From CBDCGS01 sp965216915 (GTDB lineage: Bacteria > Pseudomonadota > Alphaproteobacteria > UBA828), in contig CBDCGS010000011.1 in the NCBI GenBank assembly GCA_965216915.1, positions 372,001-436,000 on the forward strand: a DNA stretch of 64,000 bases. Direction: 5' to 3'. The stretch's first letter is position 1. Each line of letters starts with the position of its first letter. This document shows positions 56,076 through 64,000 of the stretch, one piece after another. The notes beneath the pieces are model-generated. The model worked only from the letters and a program-made list of their open reading frames with translations, did no database searches and was not told the origin of the DNA. The position numbers were made by a program, and so were the translations under genes.

Positions 56076-56113
56076 CGCCCGCCCCCAAGAAAATGTGATA
56101 GCGGGGGCGGGCG
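56076..56113 (+). terminator. GC-rich hairpin after aceA
   Basis: A perfect 11-bp stem (CGCCCGCCCCC at 56076-56086 and its complement at 56103-56113) with a 16-base loop lies about 30 bp after the aceA stop. A shorter GGGGC-GAA-GCCCC hairpin precedes it at 56050-56062. No U-run follows, so this may stop transcription poorly, or stabilise the mRNA end. Confidence 0.55.
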
Positions 56114-56151
56114 CACACCGCCTATCGTCCTCCCGAACCAGGGAGGCATCG

Positions 56152-57066
56152 ATGCATCGTCGTCTGGTCGCGCCCTTTTTGGCGCTGCTCATCCTGTGGT
56201 CCTCGGTCGGCGCGGCCGAGGAGCCGGCGGCGCCGCTGGTGGATGCCGCCTGGCTCGCCGCCAATCTCGGGCAGGACGGCGTCGCGATCCTCGACATCCG
56301 CGCGGGCGGTGCCGCGCACTTCGCGGCCGCGCACATCCCGGGCGCGGTGCACAGCGACTATCGGGGCTGGCGCACGACGAACGCCGATGGCACGCCCGGC
56401 ATGCTGCCCCCGGTCCCCACGCTCGAGGCGAAGATCGGTGATCTCGGCATCGACAACGCGACGCATGTCGTGATCGTCGCGCATGGCGCGAACGCGATCG
56501 AGATGGCGAGCGCGACGCGGGTCTATTGGACCTTCAAGGTGCTCGGCCACGACGCGGTGTCGGTGCTCGACGGCGGCATGGCCGCCTACGCGGCTGACCC
56601 CGCGCGCCCGCTCGAGGCCGGCACGGCCACCCCACGCCCCGCGACCTTCGTGGCACGTTTCCGGCCGACGCTGATCGCGACCAAGGACGACGTCGCGAAC
56701 GCAGCGGCGACGGGGATCACCCTCGTCGACAACCGGCCGGGCGCGCAGTACGCGGGCGATGCCCAGCACCCGGCCGTCGCGCGTGCGGGCACCATCCCCG
56801 GCGCCCGCAATACGCCGCAGCCCTGGTTCATCGCCGAGAGCGGCCGGTTCCGCGAGGCCGATGCGCTCGCCGAGATATTCGCCGCGGAGGGGGTGCCGCG
56901 CGATGGCCCAATCGCCTGCTTCTGCAACACCGGCCACATGGCCTCGATGGGCTGGTTTGTGGCCTATGCACTGCTCGGCAACACGGAGGCCAAGCTCTAT
57001 GACGGCTCGATGATCGAGTGGGCGGCCGACGCGGCCGTGCCCATGGTCAAGCCGGCCGCCGATTAG
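56152..57066 (+). CDS. Secreted sulfurtransferase (tandem rhodanese)
   Basis: About 304 aa. The N-terminus (HRRLVAPFLALLILWSSVGAAEEP) is a signal peptide, so the protein is periplasmic. Two rhodanese domains follow: a non-catalytic first one (VDAAWLAANLGQDGVAILDIRAGG, HIPGAVHSDYRGW) and a second with the active-site Cys in CFCNTGHMASMG. Thiosulfate or 3-mercaptopyruvate sulfurtransferase activity is expected. GGGAGGC precedes the ATG at 56152. It overlaps pyrE by 4 bp at the 3' end. Confidence 0.9.
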   Translation: MHRRLVAPFLALLILWSSVGAAEEPAAPLVDAAWLAANLGQDGVAILDIRAGGAAHFAAAHIPGAVHSDYRGWRTTNADGTPGMLPPVPTLEAKIGDLGIDNATHVVIVAHGANAIEMASATRVYWTFKVLGHDAVSVLDGGMAAYAADPARPLEAGTATPRPATFVARFRPTLIATKDDVANAAATGITLVDNRPGAQYAGDAQHPAVARAGTIPGARNTPQPWFIAESGRFREADALAEIFAAEGVPRDGPIACFCNTGHMASMGWFVAYALLGNTEAKLYDGSMIEWAADAAVPMVKPAAD

Positions 57067-57710
57067 CCGCCGTGACGCGCCGACCAGGCGTCGGGATCGG
57101 CGAGAAAAGCCCGCACCTCGGCGAGCCCCGCATCATCGAGCACCCCACGGGCCTGCGCGGCCGCGAGCAACGTCTCGAGGTCTGAGAGCGCGGTGAGCGA
57201 AAGCCCGGCCGCGGCGAGCGCGTCCTGCGCCGCTTCGCCGGCGCGCGAAAAGACGACACGCACCGCGCTCACCCGGGCATCCGCCTTGCGCAAGGCCTCG
57301 GCGAACGCCAGCACGCTGCCGGCGGTCGTGATCAAATCCTCGATCAGCACGACCTCGCGCCCGGCGACCGCGCCGCCTTCGATTTGGGAGGCCGTGCCAT
57401 GGCCCTTCGGCGCCGTGCGCACATAAACCAGCGGCAGCGACAGCCGGTCCGCCACCATTGTCGCAAAGGGCACGCCTGCCGTGACGCCGCCCGCGACGAC
57501 CTCCGTCGCAGGCACCGGCACCGAGGCGGCGAGCGCATCGGCGATGGTCGCGCGCGCCGCCGGGTGCGACAGGATTTGCCGGCAATTGATGTAGAACGGC
57601 GCGCGCAGGCCCGAGGTCAGGCGAAACGGGTCGTTGGGGCGCACCAAGAACGCGCCCGCTTCAAGCAGCGCTTGCGCGGTCGTCTCCGCCGCCTTTGCGC
57701 TCGTGGTCAT
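57063..57710 (-). CDS. pyrE: Orotate phosphoribosyltransferase
   Basis: A 215-aa OPRT. The PRPP-binding loop VVLIEDLITTAGS and the FYINCRQILSHP and VYVRTAPKGHGTASQIEG segments are family features. It makes OMP from orotate. The ATG at 57710 was chosen because the conserved N-terminus begins there; the frame stays open further upstream. It is divergent from pyrF, with about 109 bp between starts, so the two last steps of pyrimidine synthesis may be controlled from one spacer. Confidence 0.94.
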   Translation of the reverse strand: MTTSAKAAETTAQALLEAGAFLVRPNDPFRLTSGLRAPFYINCRQILSHPAARATIADALAASVPVPATEVVAGGVTAGVPFATMVADRLSLPLVYVRTAPKGHGTASQIEGGAVAGREVVLIEDLITTAGSVLAFAEALRKADARVSAVRVVFSRAGEAAQDALAAAGLSLTALSDLETLLAAAQARGVLDDAGLAEVRAFLADPDAWSARHGG

Positions 57711-57819
57711 GGCCCCTCCCTGCTTGCTTCCACCGCGGCCCGGACGGACACTAGTGCGATTCCCGGTCCTTGGGAATCGCGCGACGCAACCTCTGCCGCC
57801 ACTCTCGGGGAGAACCGCT

Positions 57820-58548
57820 ATGCCGGATGTCCGGCTTTTCTGCGCGCTCGACGCGCGCGACCGCACGACGGTCGAAGCGCTCGCCGCGCGCCTCGCACCG
57901 GCGGTCGATGGCTTCAAGCTCGGCCTCGAATATTTCTGCGCCCATGGGCCGGCGGGGCTGAGTGGCGTGGTCGCGCTCGGGCGGCCGCTTTTCCTCGACC
58001 TCAAGCTGCACGACATTCCGAACACGGTCGCCGGCGCCGTGCAGAGCATTGCACCGCTTGCGCCCGCCTACCTCACCCTGCACGCGAGCGGCGGCGCGGC
58101 GATGCTGAGGGCGGCCGCGGAGGCCGCGCGCAGCGCAGCAGAGAGTGCCGGCGCAGCGCCGCCGCGGCTGCTGGCCGTTACCGTGCTCACGAGCCTCGAC
58201 GACGATGACCTCGCCACCCAGGGTGTCGCGGATGGCGCGGCCGCGCAGGTCCGCCGCCTCGCGACCGTCGCCACCAGCGCCGGCCTCGACGGCCTGGTCG
58301 CGAGCCCCCACGAGATCACGGCGCTTCGCGCGATCGTCGGACACCGGGTGGAGATCGCCGTGCCGGGAATCCGCCCGGCGGGCGCTGCGGTCGGCGATCA
58401 GAAGCGGGTGATGTCGCCGGCGCAGGCGGTGCAGGCGGGGGCGAGCCTGCTCGTGATCGGACGCCCCATCACCCAGGCGGCCGACCCGCTCGAGGCCGCG
58501 CGTGCGATCCGCGCCGAGATCGATACGACGTTGGCGGCCTCCCCCTAA
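57820..58548 (+). CDS. pyrF: Orotidine-5'-phosphate decarboxylase
   Basis: A 242-aa class I ODCase. FCALDARDR at the N-terminus, the catalytic LFLDLKLHDIPNT block (Asp-Lys-Asp array) and VPGIRPAGAAVGDQKRVMSPAQA near the C-terminus identify it. GGGGAG precedes the ATG at 57820. It decarboxylates OMP to UMP. The stop overlaps the convergent gluQRS stop by 4 bp. Confidence 0.95.
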   Translation: MPDVRLFCALDARDRTTVEALAARLAPAVDGFKLGLEYFCAHGPAGLSGVVALGRPLFLDLKLHDIPNTVAGAVQSIAPLAPAYLTLHASGGAAMLRAAAEAARSAAESAGAAPPRLLAVTVLTSLDDDDLATQGVADGAAAQVRRLATVATSAGLDGLVASPHEITALRAIVGHRVEIAVPGIRPAGAAVGDQKRVMSPAQAVQAGASLLVIGRPITQAADPLEAARAIRAEIDTTLAASP

Positions 58549-59417
58549 CCGAGGCCGAGCGCAGCCATCGGATCCGGCGTCTCCAACGCGGCCAGCACCG
58601 CGGCCGGCGGGCGGCCGGCGGCGCGCAACGCGCGCAGCGTCGTCGCCGCATCGCGCTTTGCGAGGCGCCGCCCCGTCCGGTCGGTCACCAGGCGGTGATG
58701 CAGGTAGGCCGGCTCGGCGAGACCGAGCAAGGCTTGCAGCAAGCGGTGCACATCGGTGGCCGGCGCGAGATCCTCGCCACGGGTGACGAGCGTGACGCCC
58801 TGGCGGTGATCATCGAGCGTCACGGCGAGGTGATAGCTGGTCGGCGTATCCTTCCGTGCCACCACGACGTCGCCGAAGCGCTCCGGGCGCGCGCTGACGA
58901 CACCACGCGCGCGGTCACGCCAGGTCAGCGCACCGACGCGCCTCACAGCCTCGGCGACATCGAGGCGGATCGCATAGCCCGCGCCGGAAGCGATGCGCGC
59001 GGCCCGCTCGGCCCCGCTGAGCCGACGGCAGGTGCCCGGATAGGGTGGACCGTCAGGGCCGTGCGGCGCACCGCCCGCGCGCGCGATCTCTGCCCGGATG
59101 TCGGCACGCGTGCAGAAGCAGGGATAGACCAACCCGCCCGCGTCGAGGGCCTCGAGCGCCGCCGCGTGGTCCGCCACGTGGTCGGACTGCCGGAGCGTGG
59201 GCTCATCGGGGGTTAGGCCGAGCCATGCGAGATCCTCGTGGATCGCGGCCTCGAACGCCGCGCGCGAGCGGCCTTGGTCAATGTCCTCGATGCGCAGGAG
59301 AAAGCGCCCGCCGGCCGCCCGCGCCTCTTTCTGCGCCACCCGGGCGGCGTAGGCGTGGCCGAGATGAAGGTAGCCGGTCGGGCTCGGGGCGAATCGCGTG
59401 ACGACGGTGTCGGTCAT
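58545..59417 (-). CDS. gluQ: Glutamyl-Q tRNA(Asp) synthetase
   Basis: A 290-aa protein: the catalytic domain of a glutamyl-tRNA synthetase without the anticodon-binding domain, as in GluQRS (YadB). It has FAPSPTGYLHLGHA (HIGH-type motif), the zinc-site Cys residues in YPCFCTRA and YPGTCRRL, and RRLAKRDAA as the KMSKS-like loop. It attaches glutamate to queuosine at position 34 of tRNA(Asp). The ATG at 59417 is used. It overlaps pyrF by 4 bp. Confidence 0.92.
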   Translation of the reverse strand: MTDTVVTRFAPSPTGYLHLGHAYAARVAQKEARAAGGRFLLRIEDIDQGRSRAAFEAAIHEDLAWLGLTPDEPTLRQSDHVADHAAALEALDAGGLVYPCFCTRADIRAEIARAGGAPHGPDGPPYPGTCRRLSGAERAARIASGAGYAIRLDVAEAVRRVGALTWRDRARGVVSARPERFGDVVVARKDTPTSYHLAVTLDDHRQGVTLVTRGEDLAPATDVHRLLQALLGLAEPAYLHHRLVTDRTGRRLAKRDAATTLRALRAAGRPPAAVLAALETPDPMAALGLG

Positions 59418-59496
59418 TCGGGACGGGCGGCTTGCGCGTTGGGCGGGCGCCACCCATCATCGCACGAGTCGCGGCCGAACAAGGGAGCCCAAGAGC

Positions 59497-60156
59497 GTGA
59501 CCGAAGAGCTGAGCGGACCAGAGCGCCCACCCGCCAATGGCGGACCGGCCCGGCAGCTCGTCGTGCTGCTCCACGGTCTCGGCGCGGATGGCAACGACCT
59601 GATCGGCCTGGCGGAACCCTGGGCCGCGCAGCTGCCTGCCGCGCATTTCGTCTCGCCCGATGCGCCGGAGCCCTGCGACATGGCACCGATGGGCCGGCAG
59701 TGGTTCAGCCTGCAGCAGCGCTCGCCCGAGCGCATGCTCGCCGGCGCCCAGAGCGCGCGCCCGGCGGTCGATCGCTTCATCGATGCCAAGCTCGCAGCCC
59801 TTGGCCTCGACGACCGGGCGCTTGCCTTCGTCGGCTTCAGCCAAGGCACCATGATCTCGCTCTACGTCGCCTATCGCAGGGCCCGCGCCTGCGCGGGGGT
59901 TTTGGGCTTTTCGGGCTCTCTCATCGGCGGCGCGGAGCTTCAAGCCGAGATCGCGGCCCGCCCGCCTGCGCTGCTCATCCATGGTGATGCCGACGATGTC
60001 GTGCCCGTCCAGGCGACCTACGAATCAGCGTCGGTGCTCGGCGCGCTCGAGATCTCGGTGCAGTGGCACATCAGCCGCGGCATCGGCCACGGCATCGCGC
60101 CGGACGGCCTGGAGATCGGCGGCCGCTTCCTCCGCGACGTGTTCGCGGGGGGATAG
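59497..60156 (+). CDS. Alpha/beta-hydrolase (carboxylesterase/phospholipase type)
   Basis: A 219-aa serine hydrolase of the LYPLA/acyl-protein thioesterase group. LVVLLHGLGADGNDLIGLAEPW at the N-terminus, the nucleophile elbow GFSQGTMISLY, a HGDADDVVPVQAT segment with the Asp, and the C-terminal GIGHGI with the catalytic His. It starts at a GTG (59497) behind an AAGGGAG site. Cytoplasmic, carboxylesterase or thioesterase activity. The stop abuts repeat copy B. Confidence 0.9.
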   Translation: MTEELSGPERPPANGGPARQLVVLLHGLGADGNDLIGLAEPWAAQLPAAHFVSPDAPEPCDMAPMGRQWFSLQQRSPERMLAGAQSARPAVDRFIDAKLAALGLDDRALAFVGFSQGTMISLYVAYRRARACAGVLGFSGSLIGGAELQAEIAARPPALLIHGDADDVVPVQATYESASVLGALEISVQWHISRGIGHGIAPDGLEIGGRFLRDVFAGG

Positions 60157-60206
60157 ACGCAAATGCGTCGTCGCAGGTGATGCCACCTGCGCGGAATTTG
60201 CTCTAG
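60157..60206 (+). repeat. Interspersed inverted-repeat element, copy B (3' half only)
   Basis: About 50 bp corresponding to the right half of the 107-bp element: the GACGCA/TGCGTC-type palindrome (first G not retained), the GCAGGTG-ATGC-CACCTGC palindrome and the final GCTCTAG. The left half is missing. The CTAG at 60203-60206 contains the stop codon of the convergent membrane-protein gene. Confidence 0.88.
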
Positions 60207-60751
60207 CGTCCGCCGCCGGCACGAAGCGGCCGGAGCGCCGCGAGCAGCTCTTTGCCCCGACCGCCGAGCACGCCGAGGGTCAGCGTGCGCGTCTCGCCGC
60301 GGCCCTTCACGGCAGCCAACGGGCTGAGGCGGGACCAGTCCGCGTCCGACATGCGGAGCGTGAAGGCGGGATAGTCGTGGGTGCCGCCCTTGGTCGTTCG
60401 GGTCTGCAACGACATGTCCTCGACATTGGCCCACGGCACGAAGATCACGCGCTCGCGCCGGCCGACGAGATAGAGGCCCTGCTCCGTGGCGGCGAGGCTG
60501 ATCCATGCGCGCCAGTCCCGGAGCTTGGTTTTCGTCAGCATCCAGAAGCACCCGACCAGAACAGGCGCGCCGACCGCGCCGAGAAGCAGCGCGTAGCCGC
60601 CCTGCTCGATGCCGTGCCAGAGCGCGCCAGCGCCGAGCAGCGCGGCGAGCACGCCGAGGCCAAGGAGGCACCAGCGCGTGCTGAGCGGCACCACCTGGAG
60701 GTAGCGCGGCTCGGGCAGGTCGCCGAGATCTCGTCGCCGTTCGATCGCCAT
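60203..60751 (-). CDS. Two-helix membrane protein, hypothetical
   Basis: A 182-aa protein with two adjacent hydrophobic helices (about residues 27-48 and 53-75, WCLLGLGVLAALLGAGALW and GYALLLGAVGAPVLVGCFW) and a cytoplasmic domain of about 110 residues (WISLAATEQGLYLVGRRERVIFVPWANVEDM) that resembles a PH-like or bPH domain; I cannot assign a family. The ATG at 60751 (MAIERRRDLGDLPEP) is used. It is convergent with the esterase gene across repeat copy B. Confidence 0.65.
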   Translation of the reverse strand: MAIERRRDLGDLPEPRYLQVVPLSTRWCLLGLGVLAALLGAGALWHGIEQGGYALLLGAVGAPVLVGCFWMLTKTKLRDWRAWISLAATEQGLYLVGRRERVIFVPWANVEDMSLQTRTTKGGTHDYPAFTLRMSDADWSRLSPLAAVKGRGETRTLTLGVLGGRGKELLAALRPLRAGGGR

Positions 60752-60825
60752 GGTCCGCGGATCGCGTTGCGCCCGGCGACTATCACCCCTGCGATTGAAT
60801 CGCTCCTTAACGGCGCGCCGCGGCG

Positions 60826-62076
60826 TTAGATCGCGCCGTCGCTCCTCAGCTCGTCGATCTCGCCCGCCGGCATGCCGAGCCAATCGTGGAGCACGCCCGC
60901 GGTGTCCTCGCCGAGCAGCGGCGCGGCGCGCGGGTAGTCGACCGGCGTGGCGGAGAACTTGATCGGATTTCCCGCATGGTCAACGCCGAAGCCGAGGCTG
61001 TGCGGGATGGTGACACGCATGCCGCGCGCATTGATCTGCGGGTCGGCGAACACCCGGTCCAGCGTATTGATGGGCCCGCAGGGCACGCCGGCGGGGTCGA
61101 GCGCGCCGATCCATTCGTCCATCGTGCGGGTCCGCGTGATGTCGTTGAGAAGCGGGATCAGGGCGTCGCGGTTTTCCACCCGATCCGTGTTGGTCCGAAA
61201 ACGCGGATCGTCCGGAATCTCCGGATGACCGGCAATCTCGCAAAATTTGCGCAGCTGGCCGTTGTTGCCGATGCCGAGGATGAAATGGCCGTCGCTCGTC
61301 GGGAACACGCCATAGGGAACGATGTTCTGGTGCGCGTTGCCGGCGCGCTCAGGCGCCTCGCCGCCCACCAGATAGTTCATCGCCTGATTGGCGAGCCACG
61401 CCGCCTGGGTGTCGAGCAAGCCGACGTCGATCTGCTGGCCTTCGCCGGTCTTCTCGCGGTGGGCGAGCGCCGCGAGGATCGCCGTGGTGGCGTACATGCC
61501 GGTCATGAGGTCCGCCACCGCGACGCCCACCTTCTGGGGGCCGCCGCCGGGGAGGCCGTCGCGCTCGCCCGTGATGCTCATGAGCCCGCCCGCGCCCTGC
61601 GCGATCAGGTCGTAGCCGGCGCGGTTCGCATAGGGGCCGGTTTGACCGAAGCCGGTGATGGAGCAGTAGATGAGGCGCGGATTGACGGCGTGGAACGACG
61701 CAAAATCGAGGCCATATTTGGCGAGCCCGCCGACCTTGTAGTTCTCGATCAAGATATCCGCCGCGCCGCCCAGGCGTCGGGCGAGGTCTTGGCCGGCCGG
61801 GACCGAGATGTCGAGGGTTAGCGAGCGCTTGGCCCTGTTGGCGGACATGTAATAGGCCGCCTCCTTGGTCTCCGCGCCGGCCTCATCGCGCAGGTAAGGC
61901 GGCCCCCAGCCCCGCGTATCGTCGCCCGTGACGGGGCGTTCGACCTTGACCACATCCGCGCCATAGTCGGCGAGCAGCTGCCCCGCCCATGGCCCGGCGA
62001 GCACACGGCTCATGTCGAGGACTCGCAGGCCCTCAAGGGGACCGCTTCGCGGTTGTGGCATGGGGATCGCGCTCAT
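60826..62076 (-). CDS. CaiB/BaiF-family CoA-transferase, second gene
   Basis: A 416-aa class III CoA-transferase. LRVLDMSRVLAGPWAGQLLADYGADVVKVERP, GFGQTGPYANRAGYDLIAQGAGGLMSITG and the VGVAVADLMTGMYATTAIL block with its Asp nucleophile are typical of the formyl-CoA:oxalate/succinyl-CoA transferase group. The specific acids are unknown. The ATG at 62076 (MSAIPMPQPRSG) is used. A 213-bp spacer follows to the HNH gene, in which I see no other feature. Confidence 0.9.
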   Translation of the reverse strand: MSAIPMPQPRSGPLEGLRVLDMSRVLAGPWAGQLLADYGADVVKVERPVTGDDTRGWGPPYLRDEAGAETKEAAYYMSANRAKRSLTLDISVPAGQDLARRLGGAADILIENYKVGGLAKYGLDFASFHAVNPRLIYCSITGFGQTGPYANRAGYDLIAQGAGGLMSITGERDGLPGGGPQKVGVAVADLMTGMYATTAILAALAHREKTGEGQQIDVGLLDTQAAWLANQAMNYLVGGEAPERAGNAHQNIVPYGVFPTSDGHFILGIGNNGQLRKFCEIAGHPEIPDDPRFRTNTDRVENRDALIPLLNDITRTRTMDEWIGALDPAGVPCGPINTLDRVFADPQINARGMRVTIPHSLGFGVDHAGNPIKFSATPVDYPRAAPLLGEDTAGVLHDWLGMPAGEIDELRSDGAI

Positions 62077-62289
62077 CGTGATAGGCTCTGTTGCTGGCAG
62101 GCGGCTCACCCTAACGACCGCGCGGCGCCGACGCCAGCGTCCTCATCTTCGCGAAATCATTGGCGATTCCTCCTTGGCGCCACCGCCGCCGATTGGCATG
62201 ATGGCGGGTGGAGACGGCAGTGTGCGGCGTCATCGCACGGTCATCAGGCCGGTGTAAGCCGCAGAAAGGATGCCGCGGGAAGGTAGATC

Positions 62290-62853
62290 GTGCTCGCGTC
62301 GTTGGAAAATTGCCCAGCGCTGGTGCTCAACGCGGACTATCGGCCGCTGAGCTACTACCCGTTGTCGCTCTGGCCCTGGCAGGATGCGGTGAAGGCCGCG
62401 TTCCTCGAACGGGTCAACATCGTCTCCGAATATGACCGGGCGATCCGTTCGCCGAGTTTCGAGATGCAGCTGCCGAGCGTGATCGCGCTCAAGCAATATG
62501 TCCCGCTCGCCCGTCGGCCGGCGTTCACGCGGTTCAACGTCTTCCTGCGCGATCGCTTCATTTGCCAATATTGCGCCGGCCGCTTCCCGGTCGAGGACCT
62601 GACCTTCGACCATGTCGTGCCGCGCTCGCGCGGCGGCCGCACGAGCTGGGCAAATGTGGTGACCGCCTGCAGCCGGTGCAATCTGGCGAAGGGCAGCCGC
62701 CTGCCGAACGAATGCGGCATGCGGCCGCACCGAACACCATTGGCTCCGAGCGCGCATGAGCTGCACGAAGCGGGGCGGTCTTTTCCGCCCCGTTACTTGC
62801 ATGGGAGCTGGCGCGACTATCTCTACTGGGACACCGAGCTCGAGCAGGACTAG
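62290..62853 (+). CDS. HNH endonuclease
   Basis: A 187-aa protein with a zinc HNH nuclease core: FICQYCAGRFP, then LTFDHVVPRSRGG (His, Asp/His nuclease motif), then NVVTACSRCNLAKGSR (second CxxC and Asn). An N-terminal domain (LVLNADYRPLSYYPLSLWPWQDAV) common to a chromosomal HNH group precedes it. No restriction-modification partner is adjacent. It starts at a GTG (62290) with GGAAGG ahead. The stop lies in the CTAG end of repeat copy C. Confidence 0.9.
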   Translation: MLASLENCPALVLNADYRPLSYYPLSLWPWQDAVKAAFLERVNIVSEYDRAIRSPSFEMQLPSVIALKQYVPLARRPAFTRFNVFLRDRFICQYCAGRFPVEDLTFDHVVPRSRGGRTSWANVVTACSRCNLAKGSRLPNECGMRPHRTPLAPSAHELHEAGRSFPPRYLHGSWRDYLYWDTELEQD

Positions 62854-62957
62854 CACATTTCACGTTTCACTCATGCTCGCGCGACATGCTCTCCCTCATT
62901 GCAATCGACGCAAATGCGTCGTCGCAGGTGATGCCACCTGCGCCGGATTTGCCCCAG
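62850..62957 (+). repeat. 108-bp interspersed inverted-repeat element, copy C
   Basis: Complete copy, 108 bp. The left end CTAGCAC at 62850 holds the stop of the HNH gene; the right end reads GCCCCAG, with one CTAG base changed. It keeps the GACGCA/TGCGTC and GCAGGTG-ATGC-CACCTGC palindromes. The convergent mltG stop is about 29 bp further on. Confidence 0.88.
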
Positions 62958-62985
62958 AGACGGGGATCGCGGAGACCGCGCCGCG

Positions 62986-63972
62986 TTACTGCTCCGAGCG
63001 GATTTTTCGCCAGCGGGCGACGTTGCGGTTGTGCTCTTCCAGCGTTTCCGCGAACGCGTGACCGCCCGACCCATCCGCCACGAAAAAAAGCGCATCCGTC
63101 TTCGCCGGGTTGAGCACCGCCGCGATCGCATCGCGGCCGGGATTCGCAATGGGCTTGGGCGGCAAGCCCTTGTGAATGTAGGTGTTGTAGGGGCTCTCAG
63201 TCTTGAGGTCGGCACGGGTCAGCCGGCGGCCGAGCTTCATGGTGCCATCGGTCACGGCATAGATGACCGTCGGATCGGACTGCAGACGCATTTTCTTGCG
63301 TAGGCGGTTCATGAACACGCCCGCGACGAGCGCCCGCTCCTCGGCAACGGAGGTTTCCTTCTCGACGATCGAAGCAAGCACGAGGGCCTCCTCCGGAGTT
63401 TCGATCAAGATGTCCGGATCACGCGCGGGCCAGAGCTCCTCGAGCGCCGCCTTCATTCCCTCTTCCATCTGCTGCACCAGCGCCGCCCGCGCGACGCCAT
63501 GGGAGTAGTGATAGGTCTCGGGCAACAACGAACCGGTAGGTGGAATAGCCTCGATCTCGCCGGTAAGTCCCTCCGCGGCAGCCAGTCGTTCGATGACTTG
63601 CGCGCTGGTGAGCCCCTCCGGCACGGTCAGGCGACGGATCAAGGTCCCGCCGGTGGTGAGCGCCGCCAGGACGTCGCGCGGCGACGCCAGCGCCTCGAAC
63701 TCGTACTCGCCGGCTTTGAGGGATTTGTCCCGGCCCTCAAGCCACGTTCCAACCGCAAACACGTTGGCGTCGTAGACCACCCCCTCCTCAGCTAGGCGAT
63801 CGGCGATCGCCCATGCCCCGAGCCCCTCCTCGAGGACCACGATCTTGGCCTCCCGCAAGGGACCGGGGCTGTCGAACTCACGCGTGACGTAGAGCCAGGC
63901 CGCGATGACGAGCACGACCACGAGGCCGGCAGCGATGCCGAGCCATAAGAGCGGCGCGAATTTGCGCCTCAT
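62986..63972 (-). CDS. mltG: Endolytic murein transglycosylase MltG
   Basis: A 328-aa YceG-type transglycosylase. A single N-terminal transmembrane helix (PLLWLGIAAGLVVVLVIAAWLYV) anchors it to the inner membrane. The catalytic Glu is in LASIVEKETSVAEER, followed by VFMNRLRKKMRLQSDPTVIYA and SPYNTYIHKGLPPKPIANPG. It cleaves nascent peptidoglycan. It follows the probable fabF end by 6 bp on the same strand. Confidence 0.94.
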   Translation of the reverse strand: MRRKFAPLLWLGIAAGLVVVLVIAAWLYVTREFDSPGPLREAKIVVLEEGLGAWAIADRLAEEGVVYDANVFAVGTWLEGRDKSLKAGEYEFEALASPRDVLAALTTGGTLIRRLTVPEGLTSAQVIERLAAAEGLTGEIEAIPPTGSLLPETYHYSHGVARAALVQQMEEGMKAALEELWPARDPDILIETPEEALVLASIVEKETSVAEERALVAGVFMNRLRKKMRLQSDPTVIYAVTDGTMKLGRRLTRADLKTESPYNTYIHKGLPPKPIANPGRDAIAAVLNPAKTDALFFVADGSGGHAFAETLEEHNRNVARWRKIRSEQ

Positions 63973-63978
63973 GGGACG

Positions 63979-64000
63979 CTAGTTGAACGCTCCGACGATC
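63979..64000 (-). CDS. Possible C-terminal end of a 3-oxoacyl-ACP synthase (FabF)
   Basis: Only the last six codons and a TAG stop lie in the window, reading IVGAFN. The frame and the position directly before mltG fit fabF, which precedes mltG in many alphaproteobacteria. The assignment rests on context, not on sequence. Confidence 0.35.

Noticed and set aside
62290..62853. HNH gene as part of a restriction or phage system
   Set aside because: No methylase, phage or toxin genes flank it, and its N-terminal domain belongs to a common chromosomal HNH group.

Overview
The window is 64 kb of GC-rich chromosomal DNA, by eye roughly two thirds G+C. It is packed with genes on both strands: no non-coding gap exceeds about 300 bases, and neighbouring genes often overlap by 4 bp. 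The gene content and order point to an alphaproteobacterium: a PleD-type response regulator next to rpmG, then rnr, topA, dprA and plsY; clpS-clpA; an EipB (DUF1849) envelope protein; an ScfR/RamB-like regulator beside aceB-aceA; and mltG directly after what looks like the end of a ketoacyl-ACP synthase gene. The species cannot be named from the sequence alone. I see no tRNA, rRNA, prophage, plasmid or CRISPR sequence.

Region 1 (1-15.3 kb) is a mixed metabolic stretch. It holds two class II aldolase-like genes, a luciferase-like (LLM) flavin oxidoreductase, a D-serine dehydratase-like PLP enzyme, a persulfide dioxygenase-rhodanese fusion, a glutamine amidotransferase, a DehI-family protein, UbiX, a peroxiredoxin-like protein, a two-subunit CoA-transferase, an ABC-F ATPase, a YgjP-type metalloprotease, a hydantoinase-cupin pair and a nickel-type transporter.

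Region 2 (15.3-32.2 kb) has two facing gene runs. The + strand run is a class V aminotransferase, an LLM oxidoreductase, a periplasmic binding protein translationally coupled to a hybrid histidine kinase, and an IclR regulator. The - strand run is RidA, a ThDP enzyme, a FemAB/GNAT-like protein, a class III aminotransferase, a third LLM oxidoreductase and an SDR, headed by a divergent agmatine deiminase. A diguanylate cyclase follows. Together this resembles a nitrogen-compound catabolic locus with its own regulators, but the substrate is unknown.

Region 3 (32.3-51.5 kb) is mostly housekeeping: a hydroxyacid dehydrogenase, EipB, PleD, Sel1, rpmG, an MFS transporter, rnr, topA, dprA, plsY, a CaiB-type CoA-transferase, clpA-clpS, an acetoacetate decarboxylase-like gene and a PAS histidine kinase.

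Region 4 (51.5-64 kb) has the glyoxylate-shunt genes aceB-aceA divergent from their probable regulator across an unusually AT-rich spacer, a secreted sulfurtransferase, divergent pyrE/pyrF, gluQRS, an esterase, a second CaiB CoA-transferase, an HNH endonuclease and mltG.

The most unusual signal is a small interspersed repeat, 107-108 bp in its three full copies plus one half copy. Every copy sits between two convergent genes, its ends are CTAG-type inverted repeats, and those CTAGs supply the stop codons of several flanking genes. A second is a 30-bp tandem repeat with a GGTCGCGACC core between two divergent PLP-enzyme genes.
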